NCBI RefSeq assembly: GCF_014279975.1
Contig: NZ_CP047936.1
Location: forward strand, 1,984,001 to 2,048,000
From: Synechococcus sp. BIOS-U3-1
Lineage (GTDB): Bacteria > Cyanobacteriota > Cyanobacteriia > PCC-6307 > Cyanobiaceae
Direction of reading: 5' to 3'
Length of the DNA stretch: 64,000 bases
Part shown: in pieces, positions 18,801 to 25,889 of the stretch
Position numbering within the stretch: position 1 is the stretch's first letter
How the letters are laid out: every line of letters begins with the position of its first letter
Notes under the pieces: generated by a model
Seen by the model: only the letters and a program-made list of their open reading frames with translations
The model's database searches: none
Told to the model about the DNA's origin: nothing
Position numbers and translations under genes: made by a program

Positions 18801-19007
18801 ATGCCGATTCCCTGGGGCCAGCACCTTGACCTGGCCCGCTGCGCTGCATCGATCGGTGAACACGATCTGGGTGCCGCCACGGTGGCCATGGCCGGCGCAC
18901 TTCATCTGCTCCAGCGTGACCTGCTGATCGATTCCTGGACAGACAGCGACCCACTGCTTGGGAAGCAGTTGCTCTCTGCGTTTGCAAATGGCCCGCTGAC
19001 GCCCTGA
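18801..19007 (+). CDS. Hypothetical protein, 68 aa
   Basis: The ATG at 18801 begins a protein-like frame (MPIPWGQHLDLARCAASIGE, a helical middle with AMAGALHLLQRDLL, and KQLLSAFANGPLTP). GC-rich codon use resembles the core genome rather than the surrounding island. No family is recognised. It could be real or a displaced core fragment. It ends shortly before the second tRNA-derived repeat. Confidence 0.4.
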   Translation: MPIPWGQHLDLARCAASIGEHDLGAATVAMAGALHLLQRDLLIDSWTDSDPLLGKQLLSAFANGPLTP

Positions 19008-19090
19008 AACTGCAAACAAAATTGCAAACGCGGCGCAGACTCGAATCGCTAGACACCAGTCACAACAACCATTTATGGGCTCAGACTCAT

Positions 19091-19294
19091 CTGCCTTCTA
19101 AGCAGTCGGTCGATGGTTCGAATCCATCAGGGGGCGTTGAGTAGTCGCTATCGATCTCCCGACAAAACAACCTCACACCAACCACGCCCCGCCAAGTGCG
19201 GGGCTTTTTGCTGTCTGGTTACCCGCGTCAATTCGGCTCACCAGAGTTTCACCAGAACTTCGCGGTTTCTGCACCAGAGCTGTGTAGTGGGGTT
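19091..19294 (+). repeat. tRNA-Arg att-like repeat, copy 2
   Basis: Near-identical copy of 17285-17488: the tRNA 3' half from CTGCCTTCTAAGCAG, then the terminator and the CACCAGA-rich segment. The tRNA 5' half is absent, so this is not a functional tRNA; it marks a former or present integration junction. Confidence 0.88.
19187..19210 (+). terminator. Terminator in the tRNA-derived repeat
   Basis: Copy of the CCCCGC / GCGGGG hairpin with T-run from behind tRNA-Arg. Confidence 0.75.
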
Positions 19295-19352
19295 CACCAG
19301 AGGGGCTGTGATCTTGAAGGAGTCGAGGGGGCAACACCCCCAACACAACCCA
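19244..19352 (+). repeat. Upstream module R2, copy 2
   Basis: CACCAGA words, GGGCTGTGATCTTGAAGGAGTC and a GGGGGCAACACCCCC hairpin, directly upstream of the double-glycine peptide gene at 19375. Confidence 0.75.
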
Positions 19353-19374
19353 CACACTTATCCCCATTAGAACA

Positions 19375-19608
19375 ATGACTACTTTCAACACTGACTACAA
19401 CAACACTGAACTGCTCGATCAAGAGCTGACGATTGATCAGCTTGAATACGTGGCTGGTGGATTTGCCACAATGCAAACTATTAGTGGAATTCCAGGTGAC
19501 CACTTAGCTGCGGTTGGCAGCGAGATTTATCACACGATTGTAGGAACAAAAGGCAGAGGGTTCCTGAATTCTTGGGGAAATGATTGTTTTGACTCAAGGG
19601 GGTGCTAG
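19375..19608 (+). CDS. Double-glycine leader bacteriocin-like peptide
   Basis: The 77-residue product has a 29-residue leader ending LLDQELTIDQLEYVAGG, the LxxxxLxxxxGG pattern cut by C39 peptidase domains. The core is 48 residues (FATMQTISGIPGDHLAAVGS onward), Gly-rich, with two Cys in NDCFDSRGC at the end that could form a disulfide. It follows module R2 and ends before a strong terminator. It is a likely substrate of the exporter at 45518-51488. Activity is unknown. Confidence 0.75.
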   Translation: MTTFNTDYNNTELLDQELTIDQLEYVAGGFATMQTISGIPGDHLAAVGSEIYHTIVGTKGRGFLNSWGNDCFDSRGC

Positions 19609-19684
19609 GGCATTAAGACGAACCAATGACTGCGATTATAATTTAGAAATAACTCGCGAAAGTAAATTATAATCACCCCCAGTT

Positions 19685-19712
19685 AAAGCCCCTGCATTGA
19701 CAGGGGCTTTTT
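19685..19712 (+). terminator. Terminator after the 19375 peptide gene
   Basis: Ten-bp stem AAAGCCCCTG / CAGGGGCTTT, loop CATTGA, then a T-rich tail. Similar hairpins follow other island peptide genes. Confidence 0.85.
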
Positions 19713-19740
19713 ATTGCTTCAATCACCCCTAAGAACTCAT

Positions 19741-19790
19741 GAATTAGCCTCCAATACCTGGCACGATTGAGCGCAGTTGAGCAGAGATAG
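19741..19790 (+). repeat. Dispersed repeat R1, partial copy A
   Basis: Contains AATACCTGGCACGATTGAGC, the left part of the ~98-bp repeat seen in full at 21403 and 23201. Confidence 0.7.
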
Positions 19791-19810
19791 ATAAAACCTA
19801 CTTTTTAGAG

Positions 19811-19893
19811 CGGGGCGTTGAGAAGTCGCTATCGATCTCCCGACAAAAACCTCACACCAATCACGCCCCGCCACAAGTGGGTTTTTTTATTGC
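19811..19893 (+). repeat. tRNA-flank repeat, partial copy 3
   Basis: Copy of the sequence just behind tRNA-Arg (GGGGCGTTGAG, then CGCTATCGATCTCCCGACAA and the CACGCCCCGCC terminator) without the tRNA arms. A further trace of repeated integration or duplication. Confidence 0.75.
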
Positions 19894-19943
19894 ATTGGTC
19901 TGTGGGGTACATCTAAGCTCACAGCGAAGCAAAGCACTAACGA

Positions 19944-20468
19944 ATGTCACGCAGGACTACTGCCATTGCCGCAGCACTGTCTGTGCTTGCGCTCGGGTCT
20001 CCATTGATCACTGCAAGAGCGGACCCTTTGGCGGATATTTTTAACGGAATTGGATTGGAGCTATACAAGCAAGGTGATTATCAAGGAGCAATTACTGAGT
20101 ACACCAAGGCAATAGAGATCAAACCTAACTATGTTATGGCTTACTACAATCGTGGGATTGCTAAGGATATGTTGAGTGATTATAGAGGAGCGATTGCTGA
20201 TTACACCAAGGCAATAGAGATTAATCCTCAGGATGCCTCTACCTATTTCAATCGTGGTAAAGCCAAGGTTAGGTTAGGAGATTATCGAGGATCAATTGCT
20301 GATTTCACGAAGTCAATCCAGATTCATCCTGAGGATGCCACTGCCTATTACAGACGTGCTTATTCCAAGAGTCAATTACAAGACCTAAAAGGTGCCTGTG
20401 ATGATTGGAGAAAAGCAGCAGAATGGGGAGATGAAGATGCTGCTGATGGGATATGGGTGTTCTGTTAG
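19944..20468 (+). CDS. Secreted TPR protein
   Basis: The 174-residue protein has a signal peptide (MSRRTTAIAAALSVLALGSP, cleavage near ARA) and four tetratricopeptide repeats of 34 residues. Three start with the pattern Y..RG.AK...DYRGAI.DYTKAI; the last is YYRRAYSKSQLQDLKGACDD. TPRs bind other proteins, so a periplasmic or lumenal scaffold role is likely. Similar repeats are abundant in cyanobacteria. It is the only clearly multi-domain protein in this part of the island. Confidence 0.85.
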   Translation: MSRRTTAIAAALSVLALGSPLITARADPLADIFNGIGLELYKQGDYQGAITEYTKAIEIKPNYVMAYYNRGIAKDMLSDYRGAIADYTKAIEINPQDASTYFNRGKAKVRLGDYRGSIADFTKSIQIHPEDATAYYRRAYSKSQLQDLKGACDDWRKAAEWGDEDAADGIWVFC

Positions 20469-20540
20469 GGGATATTCCTGTAATCACACGATGAGATCAT
20501 CACACCTAAATGCCATCCGACACTTGGTGAAAAATGTTCA

Positions 20541-20563
20541 CCCCGCCAAGTGCGGGTTTTTTT
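20541..20563 (+). terminator. Terminator after the TPR gene
   Basis: CCCGC / GCGGG stem followed by seven T, 70 bp after the TPR stop and just ahead of the next peptide gene's leader. Confidence 0.8.
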
Positions 20564-20597
20564 ATGTCAAGCACGTGAATACGGTGCTTCCTGTCAG

Positions 20598-20631
20598 CCG
20601 TTGCTATGACTGCTGAACAGACCTGATACCC
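20598..20631 (+). promoter_or_regulatory. Conserved leader with six-codon upstream ORF (copy 1)
   Basis: The 34 nt before the Nif11 ATG contain ATGACTGCTGAACAGACCTGA, a mini-ORF encoding MTAEQT that stops 5 nt before the main ATG; there is no clear Shine-Dalgarno. It is shared with the genes at 21039 and 22582. Confidence 0.6.
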
Positions 20632-20850
20632 ATGTCCAAAGAACAACTCAAGGCATTCATCACCAAAGTTAAAGGCGATTCCGGTCTTCAGGAGAAGCTA
20701 AAAGCAGCTAAGTCACCTGAAGATGTTGTGGGCATTGCTAAAGAACACGGCCACGAATTCACTGCTGATAAGTTCGGTCAGCTCAGCGAAGAGGAGCTAG
20801 AAAGCTTATCTGGTGGCACTGATTTTTGTTATGTCAATACTGGTGGATGA
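20632..20850 (+). CDS. Nif11-leader RiPP precursor
   Basis: The 72-residue peptide has the long Nif11-type leader (MSKEQLKAFITKVKGDSGLQ, KSPEDVVGIAKEHGHEFTAD) ending EEELESLSGG and a very short core TDFCYVNTGG with one Cys and two Thr, enough for one thioether ring. In marine picocyanobacteria such precursors are modified by the promiscuous lanthipeptide synthetase ProcM (prochlorosins). No synthetase gene is in this window. It shares its leader with three neighbours. Confidence 0.85.
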   Translation: MSKEQLKAFITKVKGDSGLQEKLKAAKSPEDVVGIAKEHGHEFTADKFGQLSEEELESLSGGTDFCYVNTGG

Positions 20851-20940
20851 TACCGCCGCCAGCGGATCTTCTACACTCTGCTTCAAACCCCTTCAACGAC
20901 AGTGGCTTTTGGTTTCTTGTTTTACACCCAAAAACCCATG

Positions 20941-20990
20941 AATTTCCCTGCATTGACTGGCACGATTGAGCGCAGTAATTATTAGCTAAA
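20941..20990 (+). repeat. Dispersed repeat R1, partial copy B
   Basis: Contains CTGGCACGATTGAGCGCAGT and AATTATTAGCTAA, the left half of R1. Confidence 0.65.
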
Positions 20991-21004
20991 GACACTGCAG
21001 AAGA

Positions 21005-21038
21005 CCGTTGCTATGACTGCTGAACAGACCTGATACCC
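21005..21038 (+). promoter_or_regulatory. Conserved leader with six-codon upstream ORF (copy 2)
   Basis: Same 34-nt sequence as at 20598, including the MTAEQT mini-ORF; here the main start is GTG (21039). Confidence 0.6.
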
Positions 21039-21293
21039 GTGTCACTAGAACAACTCAAGGCATTCCTAGAGAAGGTCAAAGGCGACCCCAGCCTTCAAGA
21101 CAAACTAAAAGCAGCAAAGTCACCTGAAGATGTTGTAGGCATTGCCAAAGAGCACGGCTTCGAATTCACTGCTGATAAGATTACTGAACTCAGTGAAGAG
21201 GAACTAGAAAGCGTGGCTGGAGGACTTATGAAGGATACTCATAAACGCACTGGTGGCTTCGGCTCACACTGTGGGGCAGGTTGTTGCTGGTAA
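21039..21293 (+). CDS. Nif11-leader RiPP precursor (Cys-rich core)
   Basis: The 84-residue peptide starts with GTG. The Nif11 leader is almost identical to its neighbours and ends EEELESVAGG. The 22-residue core LMKDTHKRTGGFGSHCGAGC-CW has three Cys plus two Thr and one Ser, a composition typical of prochlorosin cores able to form one to three lanthionine rings. It probably depends on a ProcM-like enzyme encoded elsewhere. A terminator follows. Confidence 0.87.
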   Translation: MSLEQLKAFLEKVKGDPSLQDKLKAAKSPEDVVGIAKEHGFEFTADKITELSEEELESVAGGLMKDTHKRTGGFGSHCGAGCCW

Positions 21294-21344
21294 AAAACTG
21301 GTGTCCATAATTCCCCCCCCTCGGCTTCAAAACCTAAACACTCA

Positions 21345-21373
21345 AAGCCTCTGCATTGGCTGGGGCTTTTTAC
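21345..21373 (+). terminator. Terminator after the 21039 peptide gene
   Basis: AAGCCTCTGCATTGGCTGGGGCTTTTT: imperfect GC-rich hairpin with a T tail, matching the pattern at 19685 and 23141. Confidence 0.65.
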
Positions 21374-21402
21374 TTCTTCAACCTCGCCAATAAGCTCATA
21401 AA

Positions 21403-21500
21403 TCAGCCTTCAATACCTGGCACGATTGAGCGCAGTAAGCATTAGTTAATAGCAAGTCAGCGTCGCTGAAAGGGTGGTGAAGGCGCATCCCCCAAACGGA
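21403..21500 (+). repeat. Dispersed repeat R1, full copy C
   Basis: About 98 bp: CAGCCTTCAATACCTGGCAC, GATTGAGCGCAGTAAGCATT, AGTTAATAGCAAGTCAGCGT, CGCTGAAAGGGTGGTGAAGG, then CGCATCC. It is near-identical to copy D at 23201 and, inverted, to the copies at 26940 and 29115. Confidence 0.85.
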
Positions 21501-21564
21501 CCAATCTTGTAAATCAGGTGGGTGGAAGCGGTGTTTGCCCAGGTGGTGACAAAGGTCTGAGCCA

Positions 21565-21669
21565 TTCACCAGAAGCTCACCAGAACTTCGCGGGGTCTTC
21601 ACCAGAGCTGTGTAGTGGGGTTCACCAGAAGGGCTGTGATCTTGAAGGAGTCAAGGGGGCAGCACCCCA
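21565..21669 (+). repeat. Upstream module R2, copy 3
   Basis: CACCAGAACTTCGCGG, CACCAGAGCTGTG, GGGCTGTGATCTTGAAGGAG and a GGGGGCAGCACCCC hairpin, ending about 20 bp before the ATG at 21690. Confidence 0.75.
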
Positions 21670-21689
21670 AACATTCACTCCTTAAAGCT

Positions 21690-22469
21690 ATGACTAATTA
21701 TTATTGGAACAATTGCTATCGCTGGTCCAAATCATCATGGGACAAATATAATGCGCTGCCCGAAGACACAAAGAGAGTATTAACGGAAGGAGGTGAAAAG
21801 CAAGATTGGTTGCTCAAATATGAGAAACAGCTCGGTCGTCTACCCCCTTGGTTGACGCAGCCACCTAAATCTCTGCAGATAGATTGTAAAACAGGAAATC
21901 CGATTGATTCTGATGCTAGTGCAGTAGGTAATTCAGATTCCTCTGACTTGCTCAATGAAACTGCTTTCCCATGGGAAGAGTGGGAAAAACTTCCCAAAGA
22001 AGAGAGAGACGCAGAAATGAAGGAAGCAATTAAAAGAAATCAACAGACTGATGACTTAAGGCAACAAATAATCAATGGAGGCGGCGATCCTGATAGCCCA
22101 AACCTTCACCCTCAATACCGAGAAATTATATCGGCAGCCAGTGAGGAAGGAGGGATTGATGTACTAACTGGAGAGACGGCTGATGCTGTAAGCAATACAG
22201 ATGAAAAGCCCACTCCTCCTCTCCCCTTTTGTGATGTTGCTGAATCAAGCAGAGAAAATGAACCCGTTGGTGGCCATGTCTTCGACACTGGTGGTGGTGA
22301 ATTCAATTCCACCCCTCAAACTCTGACCCCAATCGATCTCAATTCCGCAATGGTGACCGATGCCTATCAACATCAAAATGCACCTGGAGCTGATTTGATC
22401 GTTGGCGAACCAAATCAAGGAATGGATCCCTATCAAGCACAGCGAGTGCAATACGAAGTCTTAGCTTGA
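21690..22469 (+). CDS. Hypothetical hydrophilic protein, 259 aa
   Basis: The ATG at 21690 (MTNYYWNNCYRWSKSSWDKY) follows module R2 and is preferred over an upstream in-frame start that lies inside the repeat. The protein is polar and Asp/Glu/Pro/Gly-rich with no membrane helix. Charged helical stretches (WEEWEKLPKEERDAEMKEAI) are followed by low-complexity, probably disordered sequence to the end. No family is recognised. It is unusually long for this part of the island and has a strong terminator. Confidence 0.7.
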   Translation: MTNYYWNNCYRWSKSSWDKYNALPEDTKRVLTEGGEKQDWLLKYEKQLGRLPPWLTQPPKSLQIDCKTGNPIDSDASAVGNSDSSDLLNETAFPWEEWEKLPKEERDAEMKEAIKRNQQTDDLRQQIINGGGDPDSPNLHPQYREIISAASEEGGIDVLTGETADAVSNTDEKPTPPLPFCDVAESSRENEPVGGHVFDTGGGEFNSTPQTLTPIDLNSAMVTDAYQHQNAPGADLIVGEPNQGMDPYQAQRVQYEVLA

Positions 22470-22488
22470 ATCCAACCAACAACTCACT

Positions 22489-22514
22489 AGCCCCGCCATG
22501 TGCGGGGTTTTTTA
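22489..22514 (+). terminator. Terminator after the 21690 gene
   Basis: CCCCGC CATGT GCGGGG stem-loop followed by TTTTTT, 20 bp after the stop. Confidence 0.88.
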
Positions 22515-22547
22515 TGTCAAGCAAGTGAACACGGTGCTTCCTGTCAA

Positions 22548-22581
22548 CCGTTGCTATGACTGCTGAACAGACCTGATACCC
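22548..22581 (+). promoter_or_regulatory. Conserved leader with six-codon upstream ORF (copy 3)
   Basis: Third copy of the 34-nt leader with the MTAEQT mini-ORF ending 5 nt before the ATG at 22582. Confidence 0.6.
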
Positions 22582-22845
22582 ATGTCCCTAGAACAACTCA
22601 AAGCCTTCCTCGCCAAGGTCAATGAAGATTCCAACCTTCAGGAGAAACTCAAAGGAGCAAAGTCACCTGAAGATGTTGTAAGCATTGCTAAAGAACATGG
22701 TCATGACTTTGCTCTCGAACATATCAACCAGTTGACTGACAAAGAGCTTGAAGGCGTATCAGGCGGCACTGCTATTACTCCAATAATTGCTGCTACAAAT
22801 GCTGCAAGCAATGCTTTGAGAGTCGCAGGCCAAAGTTGCGGTTAA
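22582..22845 (+). CDS. Nif11-leader RiPP precursor (hydrophobic core)
   Basis: The 87-residue peptide has a Nif11 leader (MSLEQLKAFLAKVNEDSNLQ) ending KELEGVSGG. The core TAITPIIAATNAASNALRVA-GQSCG is Ala/Thr-rich with one C-terminal Cys. This would allow a single large thioether ring, or the core may act unmodified. It is followed 19 bp later by a second precursor, so the two are co-transcribed. Confidence 0.84.
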   Translation: MSLEQLKAFLAKVNEDSNLQEKLKGAKSPEDVVSIAKEHGHDFALEHINQLTDKELEGVSGGTAITPIIAATNAASNALRVAGQSCG

Positions 22846-22864
22846 GTCTTAATCAAACAAACCC

Positions 22865-23092
22865 ATGTCCCTAGAACAACTCAAAGCCTTCCTCGAAAAG
22901 GTCAAAGGCGACACCACGCTTCAGGAAAAACTAAAAGCAGCTAAGTCCCCTGAAGATGTTGTGGGTATTGCTAAAGAACATGGTCATGAATTCACTGCTG
23001 ATAAGATCAGTCAGCTCAGTGAAGAGGAGCTAGAAGGTGTTTCGGGTGGTGGCTCTAAAGGTGGATCTGTTTGTGAACCTGAGTGTAGGTGA
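22865..23092 (+). CDS. Nif11-leader RiPP precursor (CxxxC core)
   Basis: The 75-residue peptide has a Nif11 leader ending EEELEGVSGG and a core GSKGGSVCEPECR with two Cys and two Ser. It is second in a two-gene unit with 22582. Unlike that gene it lacks the MTAEQT leader; its ATG follows ATCAAACAAACCC. It is probably a substrate for a trans-acting lanthipeptide synthetase. Confidence 0.86.
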   Translation: MSLEQLKAFLEKVKGDTTLQEKLKAAKSPEDVVGIAKEHGHEFTADKISQLSEEELEGVSGGGSKGGSVCEPECR

Positions 23093-23140
23093 CCAATTGT
23101 GTTGTCTCCAAACTGACCATCTTTCTAACCAGTTCAAACC

Positions 23141-23170
23141 TAAAGCTCCTGTATTGATAGGGGCTTTTTA
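23141..23170 (+). terminator. Terminator after the Nif11 pair
   Basis: AAAGCTCCTGTATTGATAGGGGCTTTTTA: imperfect stem with T-run, 50 bp after the stop. Confidence 0.75.
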
Positions 23171-23200
23171 TTGCTTCAATCACAATCCAAAAGCCCACAA

Positions 23201-23298
23201 AGCAGCCTTCAATGCTTGCACGATTGAGCGCAGTAATCATTAGTTAATAGCAAGTCACCGTCGCTGAAATGGTGGTGAAGGCGCATCCCCCGAACGAG
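23201..23298 (+). repeat. Dispersed repeat R1, full copy D
   Basis: Near-identical to copy C. Its right end is CACCGTCGCTGAAATGGTGG-TGAAGGCGCATCC. Confidence 0.85.
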
Positions 23299-23348
23299 TG
23301 AATACGACTGTCCAGATGGACCAGGACAGTGGGACATTGACCCACCAG

Positions 23349-23380
23349 TCACAAAAAAAGACCCGTTGTTTCACAGGTCT
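23349..23380 (-). terminator. Minus-strand terminator overlapping a stop codon
   Basis: On the minus strand AAGACCTGTGAAACAACGGG-TCTTTTTTT forms an AAGACC/GGGTCTT stem with seven T. The TGA of the 23371 gene falls in the loop side. Confidence 0.75.
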
Positions 23381-23490
23381 TCGGTGGGTGTGAGGAGTTG
23401 GGCATCTCGGTGAGGAGAAAGCCAACTGCCACAGGTATAGCCCAAGCCTGTGCCGTTTACCCCACTGGTCACAACTGGTTGCATACCCAT
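23371..23490 (-). CDS. Possible 39-aa peptide ending in a terminator
   Basis: The frame encodes MGMQPVVTSGVNGTGLGYTC-GSWLSPHRDAQLLTPTEDL. It has a Gly/Thr/Ser-rich middle with one Cys. The case for a real gene is that the stop codon is embedded in a good minus-strand terminator, so something is transcribed in this direction. The ribosome binding site is weak (CGGGTATGGGT). No family is recognised. Confidence 0.4.
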   Translation of the reverse strand: MGMQPVVTSGVNGTGLGYTCGSWLSPHRDAQLLTPTEDL

Positions 23491-23567
23491 ACCCGAGGGA
23501 TAAGATTTCAACGTGAGGAGAAAAGCTCACGGGGTGGAAACAAGGACACACTCCCGCAGAGTTTTCG

Positions 23568-23597
23568 GAGCCCCTGCCTTTGGCGGGGGTTTCTTTT
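23568..23597 (+). terminator. Orphan GC-rich hairpin
   Basis: AGCCCCTGCCTTTGGCGGGGGTTTCTTTTT; a plus-strand terminator-like hairpin with no convincing plus-strand gene before it. Confidence 0.5.
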
Positions 23598-23600
23598 TGT

Positions 23601-23741
23601 CTACTCAGGCTCGTTTCTTGCGATACCAAAGAGCACCGCAACCCACGTAAAAACGATCAATAAAGAAAGCATGGCGCTTAGTGATGCGATTAGAAAAAAG
23701 GCAGGATCATCACTTCCTGCCCGAGCAGTCGCATCCTTCAT
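23601..23741 (-). CDS. Small single-helix membrane protein
   Basis: This 46-codon frame begins MKDATARAGSDDPAFFLIAS and continues as a long hydrophobic helix (LSAMLSLLIVFTWVAVLFGI) with a short charged tail ARNEPE. The topology is plausible for a tiny membrane protein. There is no clear ribosome binding site and no known family. Confidence 0.45.
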   Translation of the reverse strand: MKDATARAGSDDPAFFLIASLSAMLSLLIVFTWVAVLFGIARNEPE

Positions 23742-23824
23742 CAATACGACTTTGAGATTCTAAAAACAGAGGTCTGGACGAAGAGAGTTCAAATCTGACG
23801 GTTTACCCAACCTTCGTCAGAGAC

Positions 23825-23950
23825 TCATCCAAGTCCGGGAATCACATGCGTCATCAGGTAAGCGTTGACCCAGCGGATCATGCCTGTATCCACATCAGCG
23901 ATCTGGAACAGGTCCCTCAACTTCGAACCCGTCTTAACCTTCTTAGCCTT
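23825..23950 (-). pseudogene. DUF3104-like C-terminal relic
   Basis: The minus strand reads LFQIADVDTGMIRWVNAYLM-THVIPGLG, nearly the same as the C-terminal part of the protein at 30813-30959. It lacks its own start and is joined out of frame to the membrane protein gene 23917-24204, so it is a fragment. Confidence 0.65.
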
Positions 23951-24204
23951 CTCTTGCGGATCCACCCCAAAACAATTTTTGGAATAAAAAGGGAAGACAA
24001 AAGTGAAAGTGGGGCGCCAACGAAAAACAAATACAATATCGCTAAATACGGGTAGCCAGCAGCGTCGGGGCCCGTAAGACCTAAGACTAAACTGTAAACC
24101 ACTACAATTGAATAAAGGGCCAACCCAATAGATAAAAAAATGATTGGCACACTTAGGAAATACAACAAAACAGCAAACAACCACCAGCGAAATCCCCTTC
24201 TCAC
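23917..24204 (-). CDS. Small membrane protein
   Basis: The 95-residue product has two long hydrophobic helices (residues about 8-40 and 50-76) and a very basic C-terminus (RKRRLRRLRRVRS). The basic tail is created by reading through the DUF3104-like relic in another frame, so the original C-terminus may have been replaced. No family is recognised. Confidence 0.6.
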   Translation of the reverse strand: MRRGFRWWLFAVLLYFLSVPIIFLSIGLALYSIVVVYSLVLGLTGPDAAGYPYLAILYLFFVGAPLSLLSSLFIPKIVLGWIRKRRLRRLRRVRS

Positions 24205-24306
24205 AACTCTGGTGCGACGATGCTGCCCTATTGGTAGCTATGACCAGTAGGGCAGTCAGGCGAGTGGAAGCGTTGCCCGCCTAGGTGGTGAAAGCTCAGA
24301 AGCCCA

Positions 24307-24489
24307 TCACCCCTGCGTCTTGGCAGTGCCAGGCAAGCCAGGGTTTCTGTCTTGAACGTATCCAGGAAGTCCTGGATTTCCATATGCCTCAGCCTCCCTT
24401 GGCATCAGCCCGTCGACTGCGAAGAACGCCGCCGCACCCAGAAGACCGCCAACAGCAGAACCGATAACAACACGTTTAATCCCCTTCAT
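24307..24489 (-). CDS. Small secreted/membrane-anchored protein with NPGLPG repeats
   Basis: The 60-residue protein starts MKGIKRVVIGSAVGGLLGAA, a signal or anchor helix. After it comes a mature part with two copies of GNPGLPG/RNPGLPG separated by YVQD. It begins 3 bp after the stop of the gene at 24493, so the two form an operon. Function unknown. Confidence 0.65.
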   Translation of the reverse strand: MKGIKRVVIGSAVGGLLGAAAFFAVDGLMPREAEAYGNPGLPGYVQDRNPGLPGTAKTQG

Positions 24490-24492
24490 GGA

Positions 24493-24795
24493 TCAAGCCT
24501 CCTCGCCGGGGTTCAGATACTTAGTGGTGTACGGCAATGCTTCCTGTTCGCTTCCCACCTGCATCCATTCGACGGGCATATTGAACTTTCCATCCTTTGC
24601 CCATTCGGCGTAGAGATCAGCGCCCATGGTCACTTCGGCAGTGAACTTGATCAGGGCGACGTTGTTGCGACCCTTGCTGGAGCTGCTTTCAACGCGAGTA
24701 TTGATGTGTTGCTTGCCGTGTTGAACGTCTTCTTTTTGGGGTGTTATCCAAAGCCCCCATGCCTTGGTTTTGAACTGTCCCTTAGAGGTTGCCAT
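24493..24795 (-). CDS. Hypothetical protein, 100 aa
   Basis: The ATG at 24795 (MATSKGQFKTKAWGLWITPQ) gives a soluble, mostly beta protein with no Cys and no signal peptide. A longer in-frame extension runs back into repeat-derived sequence (an R1-type fragment at 24812), so the inner start is preferred. It is co-directional and nearly contiguous with 24307-24489. No family is recognised. Confidence 0.65.
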   Translation of the reverse strand: MATSKGQFKTKAWGLWITPQKEDVQHGKQHINTRVESSSSKGRNNVALIKFTAEVTMGADLYAEWAKDGKFNMPVEWMQVGSEQEALPYTTKYLNPGEEA

Positions 24796-24811
24796 TTCAT
24801 AAAAGTCTCTG

Positions 24812-24845
24812 GAGTCACCGTCGCTGAAAGGGTGGTGAAGGAGCG
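24812..24845 (+). repeat. R1 right-end fragment
   Basis: GTCACCGTCGCTGAAAGGGT-GGTGAAGG, the right end of repeat R1. Confidence 0.65.
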
Positions 24846-24898
24846 GAAGATATTTCGTAGACAGACGCCAGATGCCTGAAATGTAGCAATGCAAGGTG

Positions 24899-25348
24899 TC
24901 AGCTTTCAGTCTCATTCAAAGCCTTCTCAAAGGCTGATTCATCACTTCTTTTGCAAATACCCCTTATCTTTCCTGATTCCAATTCGGAAAGAGAATCTCT
25001 ACGAATGAGAACATCAGCAACTATTTGTCCAGTTGGATCAAATTGCATAGATGCCTTTTGAATAACAGTATTTCCATTAACAATTTCTTTCTTATCTTCA
25101 ACCACATAACCATTGACGATTTCCACTTCTTCCCATTCACCACCTAGTGACCCCATTATTCGACTATTTAACAGATCAAGCTTTAAGTGCTGGATGACAG
25201 TTTTCTCTTCCCTCTTTATAATCTGATTTGACTTAAGATTCTTTACCGCAATAAAACGGCTGCTCTCACACCTCAAATAAACAAAGTCATCAGCAACGGC
25301 AGGTGATGCAGAGAGGAGTAGAGCGCTAAGGAGTGGAAGGCATTTCAT
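24899..25348 (-). CDS. Small secreted protein, 149 aa
   Basis: The ATG at 25348 starts a signal peptide (MKCLPLLSALLLSASPAVAD) with cleavage likely after AVA. The mature domain is mixed, with two Cys (YLRCESSRF and GICKRS) that may pair. A GTG two codons upstream is an alternative start. No family is recognised. Several island proteins share this size and two-Cys secreted layout. Confidence 0.72.
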   Translation of the reverse strand: MKCLPLLSALLLSASPAVADDFVYLRCESSRFIAVKNLKSNQIIKREEKTVIQHLKLDLLNSRIMGSLGGEWEEVEIVNGYVVEDKKEIVNGNTVIQKASMQFDPTGQIVADVLIRRDSLSELESGKIRGICKRSDESAFEKALNETES

Positions 25349-25409
25349 ATTCACAGGCTAGAGACGACTGCTTATTCCATCTACCACCAACAAACATATC
25401 GGCAATTGC

Positions 25410-25889
25410 TTAACCATACCGATTCCTGTAAGACTCCAGGATTTCCATAAGTTCCTCAGCTTTTTCCCCATAGCACTCACTAAGTGAACGCATATCATGC
25501 TCACATTTCATCCAGAAACTCACAAATTCTGTATCAGACCTATGTGCCCCTGACCGATGTCGAACAACTGTAATCCCAAAATGAGTAACCTCACTCCAGT
25601 GATAATAGAACTTTCTGAACAACACCCTCTCCCTCATTCCATCTGGACCTAATTTCAACCAACTACTATTAGGCCAGAGAGTCAGTATGGATACAAGAAT
25701 GCCGAGGCCACCAAAAACACATATCAATGAGTTGATCCAGTCACCTCCTGAATCAGTAATTCCCACGACAAGAAATAGAATGCTTACCACAATCACGAAA
25801 ATCCACTTGATCTTACTGGGGTAAAGCGTTATGGACTCTGGCAGCAAATCCTGTTGATCCACAAGCCTTAGCTCCCAATAGCTGTTCAT
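25410..25889 (-). CDS. Two-helix membrane protein with PH-like C-terminus
   Basis: The 159-residue protein has a short N-terminal soluble part, a helical hairpin (residues about 28-70: IFVIVVSILFLVVGI and LICVFGGLGILVSILTL), then a basic beta-rich domain (LKLGPDGMRERVLFRKFYYH) resembling the pattern of bacterial PH-like membrane proteins. No exact family is claimed. Confidence 0.7.
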   Translation of the reverse strand: MNSYWELRLVDQQDLLPESITLYPSKIKWIFVIVVSILFLVVGITDSGGDWINSLICVFGGLGILVSILTLWPNSSWLKLGPDGMRERVLFRKFYYHWSEVTHFGITVVRHRSGAHRSDTEFVSFWMKCEHDMRSLSECYGEKAEELMEILESYRNRYG

